From Pseudomonadota bacterium (lineage in GTDB: Bacteria > Pseudomonadota > Gammaproteobacteria > Pseudomonadales > Pseudomonadaceae), in assembly GCA_023388335.1 (NCBI GenBank), contig JAEWGL010000023.1, positions 1-25,178 on the forward strand: a stretch of DNA of 25,178 bases. Direction: 5' to 3'. Shown piece after piece: positions 9,044-16,868 of this stretch. The position numbers and the translations under genes are program-made. A model generated the notes under the pieces. It had not been told where the DNA came from. It searched no databases and saw nothing but the letters and a program-made list of their open reading frames with translations. How positions within the stretch are numbered: position 1 is the first letter of the stretch; each line of letters starts with the position of its first letter.

Positions 9044-10006
9044 ATGTCACTTCATCCCGACCTGGCGGCCTTCCTCGAACTTGTCGAGTTCGGCCGCCTC
9101 AGCGGCGCCAGTCGCGCGATGCACGAACTGACGGTAGAGCAGGCCCGCAGTGATTTCGAAGCCAGCTCGCTGATTATCGACCCCAGTCCACCCAGCGACC
9201 TGGCGGTTACCGCGCTGCAGGTGCCAACCCGCGATGGCGCGTTGTTGCCGGCGCGTCTGTACCGTCGCCAGGACGCCAGCGCCGAGCAGCCGGTGATCCT
9301 GTATTTCCATGGGGGTGGTTATGTGGTTGGCAGCCTGGATTCCCATGAAGCGGTGTGCCGACGCTTGGCGTGCCTGGGGGCGTTCGCCGTGCTGGCGCCG
9401 ACCTATCGACGGGCGCCCGAGCATCCTTTCCCTACCGCTCAGCTGGATACCGAGGATGCCGTGTCCTGGCTGGCCGAGGCAGCGCCGAGCCTGGGCCTTG
9501 ACCGCCAGCGGGTGGTGTTTGCCGGTGACAGCGTGGGGGCGTCGCTGGCGGCCGGGCTGGCTATTGCCGCGGCGCTGCCACAGGCCGGTTTGGCCCTGCG
9601 CCCGCTGGCGCAGCTGCTGTTCTACCCGGTGACCGACATCAGTCAGGAGCGTGACTCGCATCAGCGTCATGCCGAAGGCTATTTGCTGGAGACGCAAACG
9701 CTACGCTGGTTCTACCAGCACTACGCGCCGAACCTGGCCGACCGTCAGGATTGGCGTGCCTCGCCGCTACAGGCCAGGGACCTGCCGGCCTTGGCGCCGG
9801 CCTATGTCGGCCTGGCGGGCTTCGATCCGCTGTACGATGAGGGCTTGGCCTATGCACAGTACCTGCAAGCCAGCGGCACGCCGGTTACCCTGCGCATCGA
9901 GCAGGGCCTGACCCATGACTACCTGCGCATGGCCGGTATCGTTGGGGCGGTGGAAGGGATCTACCGTGACCTGGGGCAGTGGCTGCAGGCGTTGCCTGGG
10001 CGTTGA
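9044..10006 (+). CDS. Alpha/beta hydrolase of the hormone-sensitive lipase (HSL) type
   Basis: This is a 320-residue esterase or lipase-like protein with no signal peptide, so probably cytoplasmic. The HSL-family marks are all present: the oxyanion-hole motif HGGG at residues 89-92, the nucleophile elbow GDSVG at 161-165 (Ser163), and likely catalytic Asp261 (GFDPLYDEG) and His291 (LTHDY). It begins 64 bases after the synthetase stop, with an AAGGAT ribosome site at 9033-9038 and no visible terminator between, so co-transcription with the synthetase is likely. As I recall, a lipase/esterase gene sits in the same place in P. putida KT2440. Its substrate is unknown. Acting on the peptide or side chain of pyoverdine is only a guess from position. 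Confidence 0.9.
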   Translation: MSLHPDLAAFLELVEFGRLSGASRAMHELTVEQARSDFEASSLIIDPSPPSDLAVTALQVPTRDGALLPARLYRRQDASAEQPVILYFHGGGYVVGSLDSHEAVCRRLACLGAFAVLAPTYRRAPEHPFPTAQLDTEDAVSWLAEAAPSLGLDRQRVVFAGDSVGASLAAGLAIAAALPQAGLALRPLAQLLFYPVTDISQERDSHQRHAEGYLLETQTLRWFYQHYAPNLADRQDWRASPLQARDLPALAPAYVGLAGFDPLYDEGLAYAQYLQASGTPVTLRIEQGLTHDYLRMAGIVGAVEGIYRDLGQWLQALPGR

Positions 10007-10079
10007 CCGATCAAGTGCTGGACGAATCGCTGCGCTGTCAGGTTGTGGGCAGTCACGCCTGGATGCGGCCAGCAGGGCG

Positions 10080-10111
10080 GGCCTCTTCGCGGGTAAACCC
10101 GCTCCCACAGG
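10080..10111 (+). repeat. REP element, copy 1 of an inverted pair
   Basis: This 32-bp sequence contains an imperfect palindrome (CGCGGGTAAACCCGC core) followed by TCCCACAGG, the usual form of the P. putida-group REP element. It is an exact reverse complement of 10218-10249. A ten-base fragment of the same unit (CTCCCACAGG) also occurs at 10170-10179. Confidence 0.9.
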
Positions 10112-10217
10112 ATGCGAGGTGCGCCGGGGGCATGTTCTCTGCGCGACAGCGCAGCCCAGCGGGCTGGCCATCTCCCACAGGAACCAAGTCGATCACACTG
10201 TCTGCGGTATGCAGGGC

Positions 10218-10249
10218 CCTGTGGGAGCGGGTTTACCCGCGAAGAGGCC
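10218..10249 (-). repeat. REP element, copy 2 of an inverted pair
   Basis: This is the inverted partner of 10080-10111, identical over 32 of 32 bases with 106 bases between. The pair sits between the convergent ends of the hydrolase gene and fpvA, the usual place for paired REPs. The rest of 10007-10300 holds no gene I can support. Confidence 0.9.
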
Positions 10250-10300
10250 CCACATGCATCTATCGAAGCCAACGCCAGCGCAGGCGCCGCCCCTAACGTG

Positions 10301-10335
10301 CAACAAAAAAGGCTGCCTGAGTAAGGGCAGCCTTT
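10301..10335 (-). terminator. Rho-independent terminator of fpvA
   Basis: On the minus strand, a 10-bp perfect stem (arms at plus 10326-10335 and 10308-10317, 8-base loop) is followed by a T-rich run (TTTTTTGTTG, of which the first bases overlap the stem's end). It starts 8 bases after the fpvA stop. On the plus strand it lacks a good T tract, so it would work poorly for the hydrolase transcript. Confidence 0.88.
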
Positions 10336-10342
10336 CCTATGC

Positions 10343-12820
10343 TCAGAACTGGTATCTGGCCGAGAGCATCACGTTGCGTGGCTCGCCGTAGTAGCCGCTG
10401 AAGAAGGTAGTGTCCAGGGCACTGAGGTACTTCTTGTCGAACAGGTTGTTGACGTTGAGGGTGGTGGAGAGATCGTCGGTCAGCTGGTAGCGGGCCATCA
10501 GATTGACCACGGTGAACTGCTCCTGCTTGGCCTTGACGGTGCCCAGGGCGGTACTTGGGGTAACGGTGATGTGGGTGCCGCTCTGCCAGTTGGCGCCACC
10601 CCCAATGGTCAGACGATTGAGGTCGCCGGGCAGGCGATAGGTAGTCCACAGCTTGACCATGTTGGCCGGCGCTTCGGTGTTGATGCGTTCGCCGTCGGCA
10701 TCCTTGACCTTGTTGTGGTTGTAACTGGCGCTGAGGTTCCAGTCAGGTGCCAGCTCACCATTGGCTTCGAGTTCGAAACCGCGAGTGGTCGCTCCGCTGA
10801 TGGCCTCATAGGCGCCCGTGGTGGTACCCGGTACCACCGCGCCCGGAACCAGCACGGCCAGGTTGTCCTGCTTGATCTCATAGGCGGCAATGCTGGTGTT
10901 GAGTCGGCCGTCGAAGAACTCGCTTTTCAAGCCGATTTCATAGTTGTCCCCTTCACGTGGCTCGAGGAGGGCACCCGTCACGTCTCGCCTGTTGTCTTGA
11001 GGCTTGAAGATGTTGGTATAGCTCGCATAGACGGAATGGATTTCATTGAGGTCGTAGACCACGCCGGCATAGGGCGTTACCACGCCACTTTCGCGATATT
11101 GGGTGTACCGGTTGCTGGCTGGCGTGAGGACGTACTCCAGGTCGTAGCTGTACTTGTAGTTGCTGGTGCGTGCGCCGAGGATCACCGAGAGGTCATCGGT
11201 CGGTCGCAGGCGAGTGGCGATGTAGGTACCGTTTTGGTAAATGGTGGTGTCGCCATCGTACAGCTTGCCAAGGCTGGTATTGGGCCCGGTGGTGTAGTTG
11301 TCCCAGTCGTAGAAGTTGACGAAGGTGCCTTCGATGGCTGTTCCACGCAGGGGCGAATGACGGTTCTCGGAGCGCGAGAAGTTGTAGCCGACAATCATCT
11401 CATGCTCGCGGCCAAGCAGCTGGAAAGGGCCTTTGAGCTGTACGTCGAGCCCGGTCTGCTTCTGCCAGGTACTGCCGGCGCCACCATACAGGCGCACGCC
11501 GGCGCCGGTGCTTTCGTCTGGGAAGCCCCAGCTGGCGGTGGCCAGCTTGTAGTCATCCCGCTTGATGTACATCTGGTTGACCGCCACCCTCAGGCTCCAG
11601 TCGTAGCCCAGTTTCTGCTCGATGCTGGCGAAGGTGTTGAGCGCATCCTGGGGGTTGCTGCTCCAGCGCGCGGCACTGTTGGTCGAGCGCGAGAAGTTGG
11701 TTTGCTTGCCGTTGCTGTAGAACAATGGGAAGGCGACCGAGGACGAGCCTTGGGGGTCGTTCTTCTGGTAGTCGGCGCCGACGGTGAGCAGGGTGGTGTC
11801 GGTCAGGTCGGCTTCCAGGATCCCGTAGAGGATCTGTTTTTCCTGGGAATAGTGATCGACGTAGCTGTTGTTCTGCTGGTAGGCCGCGACCATGCGCCCG
11901 CGCACGTTGCCGGTCGGGGTGAGGGGGCCGGACAGGTCGAGCTCGGTACGGTATTTGTCCCAAGAGCCCAGGCCCGCCGTGACGTGGCCCTTGAACTCGG
12001 CGGTGGGGCGCTTGCGCACCAGGTTGATGGTCGCCGATGGGTCACCGGCGCCGGTCATCAGGCCAGTGGCGCCTCGCAGCACTTCGACGCGGTCATAGAT
12101 GGCCATGTCGGCAAGGCTCTGTGCCGAGACCTGGCTGACGATATCCAGCGTGGTGGGAATGCCATCGAACTGGTAGTTGTCGACCGAATAGCCACGCGAA
12201 TAGATATTGAAACGCTCACTGCCTAGGCTTTGCACTGACAGGCCTGGGGTTTGCTTGAGCACCTCGGTGAGGTCGTTGAGGCCCTGATCGTCCATGCGTT
12301 GCCGGGTGACGACACTGATCGACTGCGGTGTCTCGCGCAGCGACAGGTTCATCTTGGTGGCGGTGCTGCTCAGACCGGTGGTGTAGGAACCGGTGCCATC
12401 GGTCTGGGCCCCCAGGCCTTGGCCGGTAACGTTGGTTGCGCCCAGCTCCACCGCGTCCCCCTTGCTGCGCGCGGTGAGGGTCAGGGTGTCGCCCTGGAAG
12501 CTGTAGGTGACCGACGCGCCGCCAAGCAACTGGCTGAGTCCGGCCTGCGGGCTGTAGCGCCCCACCACCGCGTTGCCTCGAAGGCCTTGCAGGTCCTGTG
12601 GGCTGAACAGCACCTGCAGGCCCGCTTGCTGGCCAAACATCAACACGGCGCTGGACAGTGGCTGGCTCGGAATATTGAAGTCGACATCCTGGGCCATTAC
12701 CTGGGCTGCCAGCGGCAAGGACATGACCATCCCCATGGTCGATCCGAGCAGCTTGGGTTGCAGAAGGCGGCGAAGTTTCAGCGCTGTGGTCAGAGGTGAC
12801 AAAGTGTGTGCGGTTGGCAT
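10343..12820 (-). CDS. fpvA: TonB-dependent ferri-pyoverdine receptor with N-terminal signalling domain
   Basis: This 825-residue outer-membrane receptor imports iron-loaded pyoverdine using TonB energy. A signal peptide covers about residues 1-44 (cleavage near AQVMAQ). A secretin/TonB short N-terminal (STN) domain follows at about 46-118, then a plug domain with LRETPQSISVVTRQR near 161-175, and a beta-barrel ending in Phe (ARYQF). The STN domain marks it as a transducer that signals iron-siderophore uptake through a FecR/FpvR-type anti-sigma factor. The reading frame stays open about 970 bases further upstream, through pvdE in another frame. The ATG at 12818-12820 is chosen because a proper signal peptide starts there and a Fur-box leader precedes it. 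The ribosome site is weak. Its place downstream of pvdE supports the fpvA assignment; which pyoverdines it recognises cannot be read from the sequence. Confidence 0.93.
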   Translation of the reverse strand: MPTAHTLSPLTTALKLRRLLQPKLLGSTMGMVMSLPLAAQVMAQDVDFNIPSQPLSSAVLMFGQQAGLQVLFSPQDLQGLRGNAVVGRYSPQAGLSQLLGGASVTYSFQGDTLTLTARSKGDAVELGATNVTGQGLGAQTDGTGSYTTGLSSTATKMNLSLRETPQSISVVTRQRMDDQGLNDLTEVLKQTPGLSVQSLGSERFNIYSRGYSVDNYQFDGIPTTLDIVSQVSAQSLADMAIYDRVEVLRGATGLMTGAGDPSATINLVRKRPTAEFKGHVTAGLGSWDKYRTELDLSGPLTPTGNVRGRMVAAYQQNNSYVDHYSQEKQILYGILEADLTDTTLLTVGADYQKNDPQGSSSVAFPLFYSNGKQTNFSRSTNSAARWSSNPQDALNTFASIEQKLGYDWSLRVAVNQMYIKRDDYKLATASWGFPDESTGAGVRLYGGAGSTWQKQTGLDVQLKGPFQLLGREHEMIVGYNFSRSENRHSPLRGTAIEGTFVNFYDWDNYTTGPNTSLGKLYDGDTTIYQNGTYIATRLRPTDDLSVILGARTSNYKYSYDLEYVLTPASNRYTQYRESGVVTPYAGVVYDLNEIHSVYASYTNIFKPQDNRRDVTGALLEPREGDNYEIGLKSEFFDGRLNTSIAAYEIKQDNLAVLVPGAVVPGTTTGAYEAISGATTRGFELEANGELAPDWNLSASYNHNKVKDADGERINTEAPANMVKLWTTYRLPGDLNRLTIGGGANWQSGTHITVTPSTALGTVKAKQEQFTVVNLMARYQLTDDLSTTLNVNNLFDKKYLSALDTTFFSGYYGEPRNVMLSARYQF

Positions 12821-12846
12821 TTTGAACTCTGAAGATATTGGCAATT

Positions 12847-12865
12847 GATAATGATTTGGATTTCT
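12847..12865 (-). promoter_or_regulatory. Fur box upstream of fpvA
   Basis: Read on the minus strand, this 19-mer matches the Fur consensus (GATAATGATAATCATTATC) at 13 of 19 positions, with a perfect CATTATC end. It lies 26 bases upstream of the fpvA start, where Fur could block transcription. I could not identify convincing -35/-10 elements for the ECF sigma factor. Confidence 0.6.
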
Positions 12866-12886
12866 CCCATTGAGACGCAGAACGCC

Positions 12887-12923
12887 GCCAGAACCGGAAA
12901 GATTTTTTCTGTCCGGTTCTGGC
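12887..12923 (-). other. Strong hairpin in the pvdE-fpvA intergenic region
   Basis: A perfect 12-bp inverted repeat (GCCAGAACCGGA at 12887-12898, its complement at 12912-12923) encloses a 13-base loop. It starts just after the pvdE stop. No T tract follows on the minus strand, so it is not a classic terminator for pvdE. An RNA-stabilising or processing hairpin at the 3' end of the pvdE message is a reasonable alternative. Confidence 0.7.
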
Positions 12924-12930
12924 CGATGAC

Positions 12931-14580
12931 TCAGGCGGGTTGGGGATCGCAGGCGACCTGGCCGCGGCTCAGTCGCACGAGCTGGTCGGCGACGTCGAAA
13001 TAGCGGTCGTCGTGGGAGATGACAATGATGGTCTTGCCCAGGCGCTTGAGGTCGGGCAGCAGCTGGGTATAGAAGACCCGGCGGAAGGTTGGGTCCTGAT
13101 CGGCGGCCCATTCGTCGAACACCAGCACCGGTCGTTCCTCCAGCCAGGCCCCGACCAGCGCCAGGCGCTTGCGTTGGCCGGTCGACAGGTCGGTGGTGCT
13201 GAACTTGCCGTCCCTGATGCTGACCTTGTGATCGATTTCCAGGCGCTTGAGGTAACGCTCGGCGTCCTGGGGCACCGGTTTGTCGCCCTGGATCAACTCG
13301 TCGAACAGGTAGTAGTCGGCAAAAATGGTGGTGAACAGCTGCCGGTAGTCGTCGCGGTTCTGGGCGGTCACTGGCTTGCCGTCGAGCAGCACATCGCCCT
13401 CCTGCGGGGCGTACAGGCCGAGCAGAAGCTTGATAAGCGTGGTCTTGCCACAGCCGTTCTCGCCGACGATGAAGGCGATCTCGCCCTGCTCGATGCGCAG
13501 GTTCACAGGCCCCAGCTGGAATGCCTGGCTGCCCTCGACCTGTGGGAAGCGATAGCGCACCCCTCGCAGTTCCAGCACGTTCATGGTCATTGATGGCTGG
13601 CTGCGGTCGTCGAGCAGCAGGTGCGGCTCGGGCGAGGAAAACTGGCTGGACAGGTCGGCGATGCGGCGGAAGGCGATCTGCGCCTTGCTGATGATGGGCA
13701 GCGTACCGATCAAGTGCTCCAGTGGCCCCTTCATGTACAGCAGCACCAGCACGAAGCCACTCATCACCGTCGGATCGCTGCTTGGCCACACCGATTGCAG
13801 TGCCAGGGCCAGGCCGATCACCACGAAAAACAGCATCGAGCCCAGGCTCTTGGCGATCACGAAGGTATTGATCGAGTGCATCTGGGTTTTGCAGATCCGC
13901 TCGGCGGTTTCCTGGATGCCGTGGCTGAACATGCGCTGGCGGCGCAGGCGGTGGATACGCAGTTCCTTGGCGCCGCCGGCGATCGCGTTGTAATGCTTCT
14001 GCAGTTCGTCCTCGGCATCGCGGGCCGCTTCGAACCCACGCATGCCGCGAGCGCGGGCGATGTATTGCATCACCGTGCCGAGGGCGATGGCCGCCAGCAT
14101 GATCAGGAACATCGGCCAGGACAGCATCGCCAGGTAGCCCAGGCAGCCCAGCACCACGGTCAGGGAAATGGCCAGTGGCGCGAAGACGAAGGCGAAGGCG
14201 CTGATGGTGTCGACATCACGGGTCAGTACCGGAATCAGCCGGTGGCTGCGGTAACGTTCGATCTGGTCGATGGGGGCGGCCAGGACCTTTTCGCCGAGGG
14301 TCTTGCGCAGGGTGGCGATGATGCGTTGGCCGACGTGATTGGTGCCGATGTCGGAGCAGACCGTGCAGACCAGCGCCAGCACGCAGAGCCCGGCAAAACC
14401 GAACACCACGCCCTGGGTCAGGCCGGCATCGCTGTGCAAGGCCTTGTTGATGGTCGCCAGCAGCACGGTCACGCTCAGGCCTCCGGCCATGCCGAGCATG
14501 ATCGACAGGGTCACCAGGGGCCAGAAGGGCTTGAGCAGCGTAAACAGTTCGCGGATGGCGCCGCGGGGTTTAGTGGACAT
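12931..14580 (-). CDS. pvdE: ABC exporter of the pyoverdine precursor (fused membrane and ATPase domains)
   Basis: This 549-residue inner-membrane exporter is thought to carry the cytoplasmic pyoverdine precursor (acylated ferribactin) to the periplasm for maturation. The N-terminal half (about 15-300) has hydrophobic membrane segments of the exporter type. The C-terminal ATPase has Walker A GENGCGKTT (373-381), signature LSTGQ (465-469), Walker B LVFDE (486-490) and the switch His in ISHDD (521-525). The length fits PvdE. The ATG at 14578-14580 has a GGGAG ribosome site upstream. The gene follows pvdO by only 35 bases, so it probably belongs to one operon with pvdM, pvdN and pvdO, driven by the PvdS box at 18273-18296. 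Confidence 0.95.
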   Translation of the reverse strand: MSTKPRGAIRELFTLLKPFWPLVTLSIMLGMAGGLSVTVLLATINKALHSDAGLTQGVVFGFAGLCVLALVCTVCSDIGTNHVGQRIIATLRKTLGEKVLAAPIDQIERYRSHRLIPVLTRDVDTISAFAFVFAPLAISLTVVLGCLGYLAMLSWPMFLIMLAAIALGTVMQYIARARGMRGFEAARDAEDELQKHYNAIAGGAKELRIHRLRRQRMFSHGIQETAERICKTQMHSINTFVIAKSLGSMLFFVVIGLALALQSVWPSSDPTVMSGFVLVLLYMKGPLEHLIGTLPIISKAQIAFRRIADLSSQFSSPEPHLLLDDRSQPSMTMNVLELRGVRYRFPQVEGSQAFQLGPVNLRIEQGEIAFIVGENGCGKTTLIKLLLGLYAPQEGDVLLDGKPVTAQNRDDYRQLFTTIFADYYLFDELIQGDKPVPQDAERYLKRLEIDHKVSIRDGKFSTTDLSTGQRKRLALVGAWLEERPVLVFDEWAADQDPTFRRVFYTQLLPDLKRLGKTIIVISHDDRYFDVADQLVRLSRGQVACDPQPA

Positions 14581-14615
14581 GAACGTCTCCCGATGTGCGC
14601 GTCAGAAAGGGGCTG

Positions 14616-15518
14616 TTACAGCTCGCGGGCTACCCGGAAGCCGAGGAAATCACCGCGAACCTGTGGGGCGCGGTAGTTGCGGTTACCCGAGCGTGAGAAC
14701 ACCGGCGCTTCGCCCCAGTCGTTGCCACGCATGACCCGTGTCTGGCACTTGCCGGTCATCCAGGCACTGCCATCGCTAGGGGCGCCGACATAGTTGGGGT
14801 GACCGCAATCGGCAACCCACTCGTAGACATTGCCGTGCATGTCGTACACGCCGAAGGCGTTGGCCGGATAGCTGCCCACTGGTGCGGTGTACGAGTGGCC
14901 GTCGGTAGGCCCGTAGGTGTTGGCATGCTGGGCGATGCTGTACTTCTTGTCGTCGTTGTCATCGAACGGGAACGGGAACGGACCGGTGGAGCCTGCGCGG
15001 GCGGCATACTCGCGCTCCGCCTCGCTGAGCAAGCGATAGGTGTGTGCGGTCTTGGTCGATAGCCACTGGGCGTAGTCCTGGGCATCTTGGTGGCTGACGC
15101 AGACCGCCGGCTGGCGTGGCCCCTGTTTGTAGCTCGGCTTGCTGGCTGTACAGCGACGTCCTGGGCGGTCATCGCCATCGGCGATGATCACGCCAGCTTC
15201 CTTGATATAGGCCTCCAGTTCACCGGCGGTGACATGGAAGCGGCTGATGGCGAAGGAGCTGGCGAAGGTCACGGTGTGTTGCGGGCCTTCGTCCGGTTCG
15301 CGACCGGCCTCGCCCTCCGGCGTGCCCATCACGAAACTGCCGGCCGGCAGCACCACCATTTCCGGGCAATGCGGGCAGTCTTTGAAGACGCTGCCCGGTT
15401 TCGGCGTGTCCGCCGCCTGGGCGAATGAGCACGCCGCAAGGCCGAGCAGGGCGCTGGCGGTGAGCTGGCGCAGCGTGCGCATCGCAGGCTTGGACGAAGT
15501 GAGAAGGGCATGGGACAT
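14616..15518 (-). CDS. pvdO: Periplasmic pyoverdine chromophore maturation protein, formylglycine-generating-enzyme fold
   Basis: This 300-residue protein belongs to the FGE-sulfatase fold (PAGSFVMGT near 58, RLLSEAEREYAARAG, MHGNVYEWVADC, and FLGFRV at the end). PvdO is known to act in the periplasm in the last oxidation, from dihydropyoverdine to the mature chromophore. The start is taken at the ATG 15516-15518. The frame is open to a TTG 30 bases further upstream, which I consider less likely. An export signal ends around residue 35 (SFAQA). The motif LAAC at residues 27-30 also fits a lipobox, so membrane anchoring cannot be excluded. A Cys pair (DCPHC, residues 48 and 51) lies just after the signal. 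The gene lies 42 bases after pvdN and 35 before pvdE. Confidence 0.93.
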   Translation of the reverse strand: MSHALLTSSKPAMRTLRQLTASALLGLAACSFAQAADTPKPGSVFKDCPHCPEMVVLPAGSFVMGTPEGEAGREPDEGPQHTVTFASSFAISRFHVTAGELEAYIKEAGVIIADGDDRPGRRCTASKPSYKQGPRQPAVCVSHQDAQDYAQWLSTKTAHTYRLLSEAEREYAARAGSTGPFPFPFDDNDDKKYSIAQHANTYGPTDGHSYTAPVGSYPANAFGVYDMHGNVYEWVADCGHPNYVGAPSDGSAWMTGKCQTRVMRGNDWGEAPVFSRSGNRNYRAPQVRGDFLGFRVAREL

Positions 15519-15560
15519 GGAGAAGATTCCGTCAGCGGGTGGCAACAAGAAAGGAAGGGT

Positions 15561-16868
15561 TCAACTGCGCAGGCGTTTGCGCAGCGCGTCGATCAAGCGG
15601 TCGATCTCGGCTTCGGTATTGAGCAGGCCAGGGGCGGTGCGCACCACCGGGCCGACATCGCGGGACACGGCATCGACGACGATGCGCTGACTATTGAGGT
15701 AGCGGGCCACGGCGTCGGCGTTCTGATCCTTTACCCGGAAGAACGTGAAGCCTGCCGAGTGGCTGGCGCTACGGGGCGTCACCAGTTCGACTGTCTCAAT
15801 GGTTTCCAGGCGTTGCTTGAGGTAGTCGTTGAGCCCATGGATGCGTGCCTGGATAGGCGCCTTGCCCTGCTGCAGGTGCAGCTCGAAGGCCTTGCCCAGC
15901 GCCCAGCGGTGTTCGAAGGCGTGATAGCCGCCGGGGGACAGGGTGGTGGCGAAATCCTCATCCTGCGAGAATGTCGCGATGGTCGGGTTGAGGTGCTTGA
16001 GCTCGGTGGAGGCCGCGCAGATGATCCCGGTGCCCCGTGGCCCGAACATCCATTTGTGGGTGCCGGAAATGAAATAATCGCAGTTCAGGTCCGCAAAGCG
16101 CATGTCCTCGACACCAAAGCCATGCACACCGTCGATCACGTAGAGAATGCGGTCGCGTTCGTCACGCTGGCGATTGACCTCCTGTACCAGCGCGCCGATC
16201 TCGCCCACCGGCAGTTTCACGCCGCTTCCGGAATGCACCCAGGTCATGCCCAGTACACGGGTCTTCGGGCCGATGGCCGCGGCGATGGTGCCCAGGACCT
16301 GGTCGGTACTGACCGTCCACGGCTCGTCGAACAGGCGCAGCCTGCGCACCGGGGTACCCTCGCGCGCGGTGCGAAAGTTCAAGGTATGGCGCGCGGCGGA
16401 ATGTTCGTGCACGGTGGTGAGGATTTCCTGGTCCGGCGCAAGTTTCAGGCCACCGTAAATCAGGCCCAGGCCCTCGGTGGTGCTGCCAGTGAGGGCGATT
16501 TGCCGTGGCGCCACTTCGAGGTAGCGGGCTGCCCACTCACGCACCAGGTCTTCGTGCTTCCATTCAGACTGGGCATCCCAATCGACCAGGCGCGCGGGAT
16601 GTCGGTCGAACTGCGCGCGCAAGGTTTCGATGGCTTCGCGCACCGGTCGCGGATGGGAGGTGATCAGGAAGTTGGCAAAGTGCGCGTAATTCGGGTCCAG
16701 GTCGAACAGGCCGCGAAAGCCCGCCCAGGGATCGCCGGCCGCTTGCGGAGCGGGCGCCGCCTGTACGCTTGGCAGCAGCTGGGCGGTCAGGGGCAGGCCA
16801 GCGGCCAGAAGGCCGGCCTGCTTGAGGAAGGTGCGGCGGTCGTTCATGTAGGGGGCTCGCAGGTTCAT
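15561..16868 (-). CDS. pvdN: Periplasmic PLP-dependent pyoverdine side-chain-modifying enzyme, Tat-exported
   Basis: This fold-type I PLP enzyme (class V aminotransferase family) is known from work on PvdN to convert the chromophore-linked glutamate of pyoverdine to its succinamide form. It carries a twin-arginine signal (RRTFLKQAGLLAAG, from residue 11), so it folds in the cytoplasm before export. The PLP lysine is in SGTHKWMFGP (Lys272), with the cofactor-binding Asp in VIDGVHG (Asp246). Two starts are possible. The ATG at 16866-16868 overlaps the pvdM stop as ATGA, which suggests translational coupling. The ATG at 16845-16847 begins right at MNDRRTFLK. Neither has a strong ribosome site. 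I keep the longer form because of the overlap. The gene is second in a pvdM-N-O-E order. Confidence 0.93.
   Translation of the reverse strand: MNLRAPYMNDRRTFLKQAGLLAAGLPLTAQLLPSVQAAPAPQAAGDPWAGFRGLFDLDPNYAHFANFLITSHPRPVREAIETLRAQFDRHPARLVDWDAQSEWKHEDLVREWAARYLEVAPRQIALTGSTTEGLGLIYGGLKLAPDQEILTTVHEHSAARHTLNFRTAREGTPVRRLRLFDEPWTVSTDQVLGTIAAAIGPKTRVLGMTWVHSGSGVKLPVGEIGALVQEVNRQRDERDRILYVIDGVHGFGVEDMRFADLNCDYFISGTHKWMFGPRGTGIICAASTELKHLNPTIATFSQDEDFATTLSPGGYHAFEHRWALGKAFELHLQQGKAPIQARIHGLNDYLKQRLETIETVELVTPRSASHSAGFTFFRVKDQNADAVARYLNSQRIVVDAVSRDVGPVVRTAPGLLNTEAEIDRLIDALRKRLRS

Noticed and set aside
10571..12226. A 551-codon open frame on the plus strand opposite fpvA
   Set aside because: fpvA is clearly the coding strand; the antisense product has no recognisable motif and no ribosome site. 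Similar shadows opposite pvdE, pvdN and the ETF-QO gene were rejected for the same reason.
10343..13789. A 1148-residue extended FpvA reaching into pvdE
   Set aside because: The extra 323 codons overlap pvdE in another frame and look like out-of-frame translation. A normal signal peptide and a Fur-box leader mark the start at 12820.
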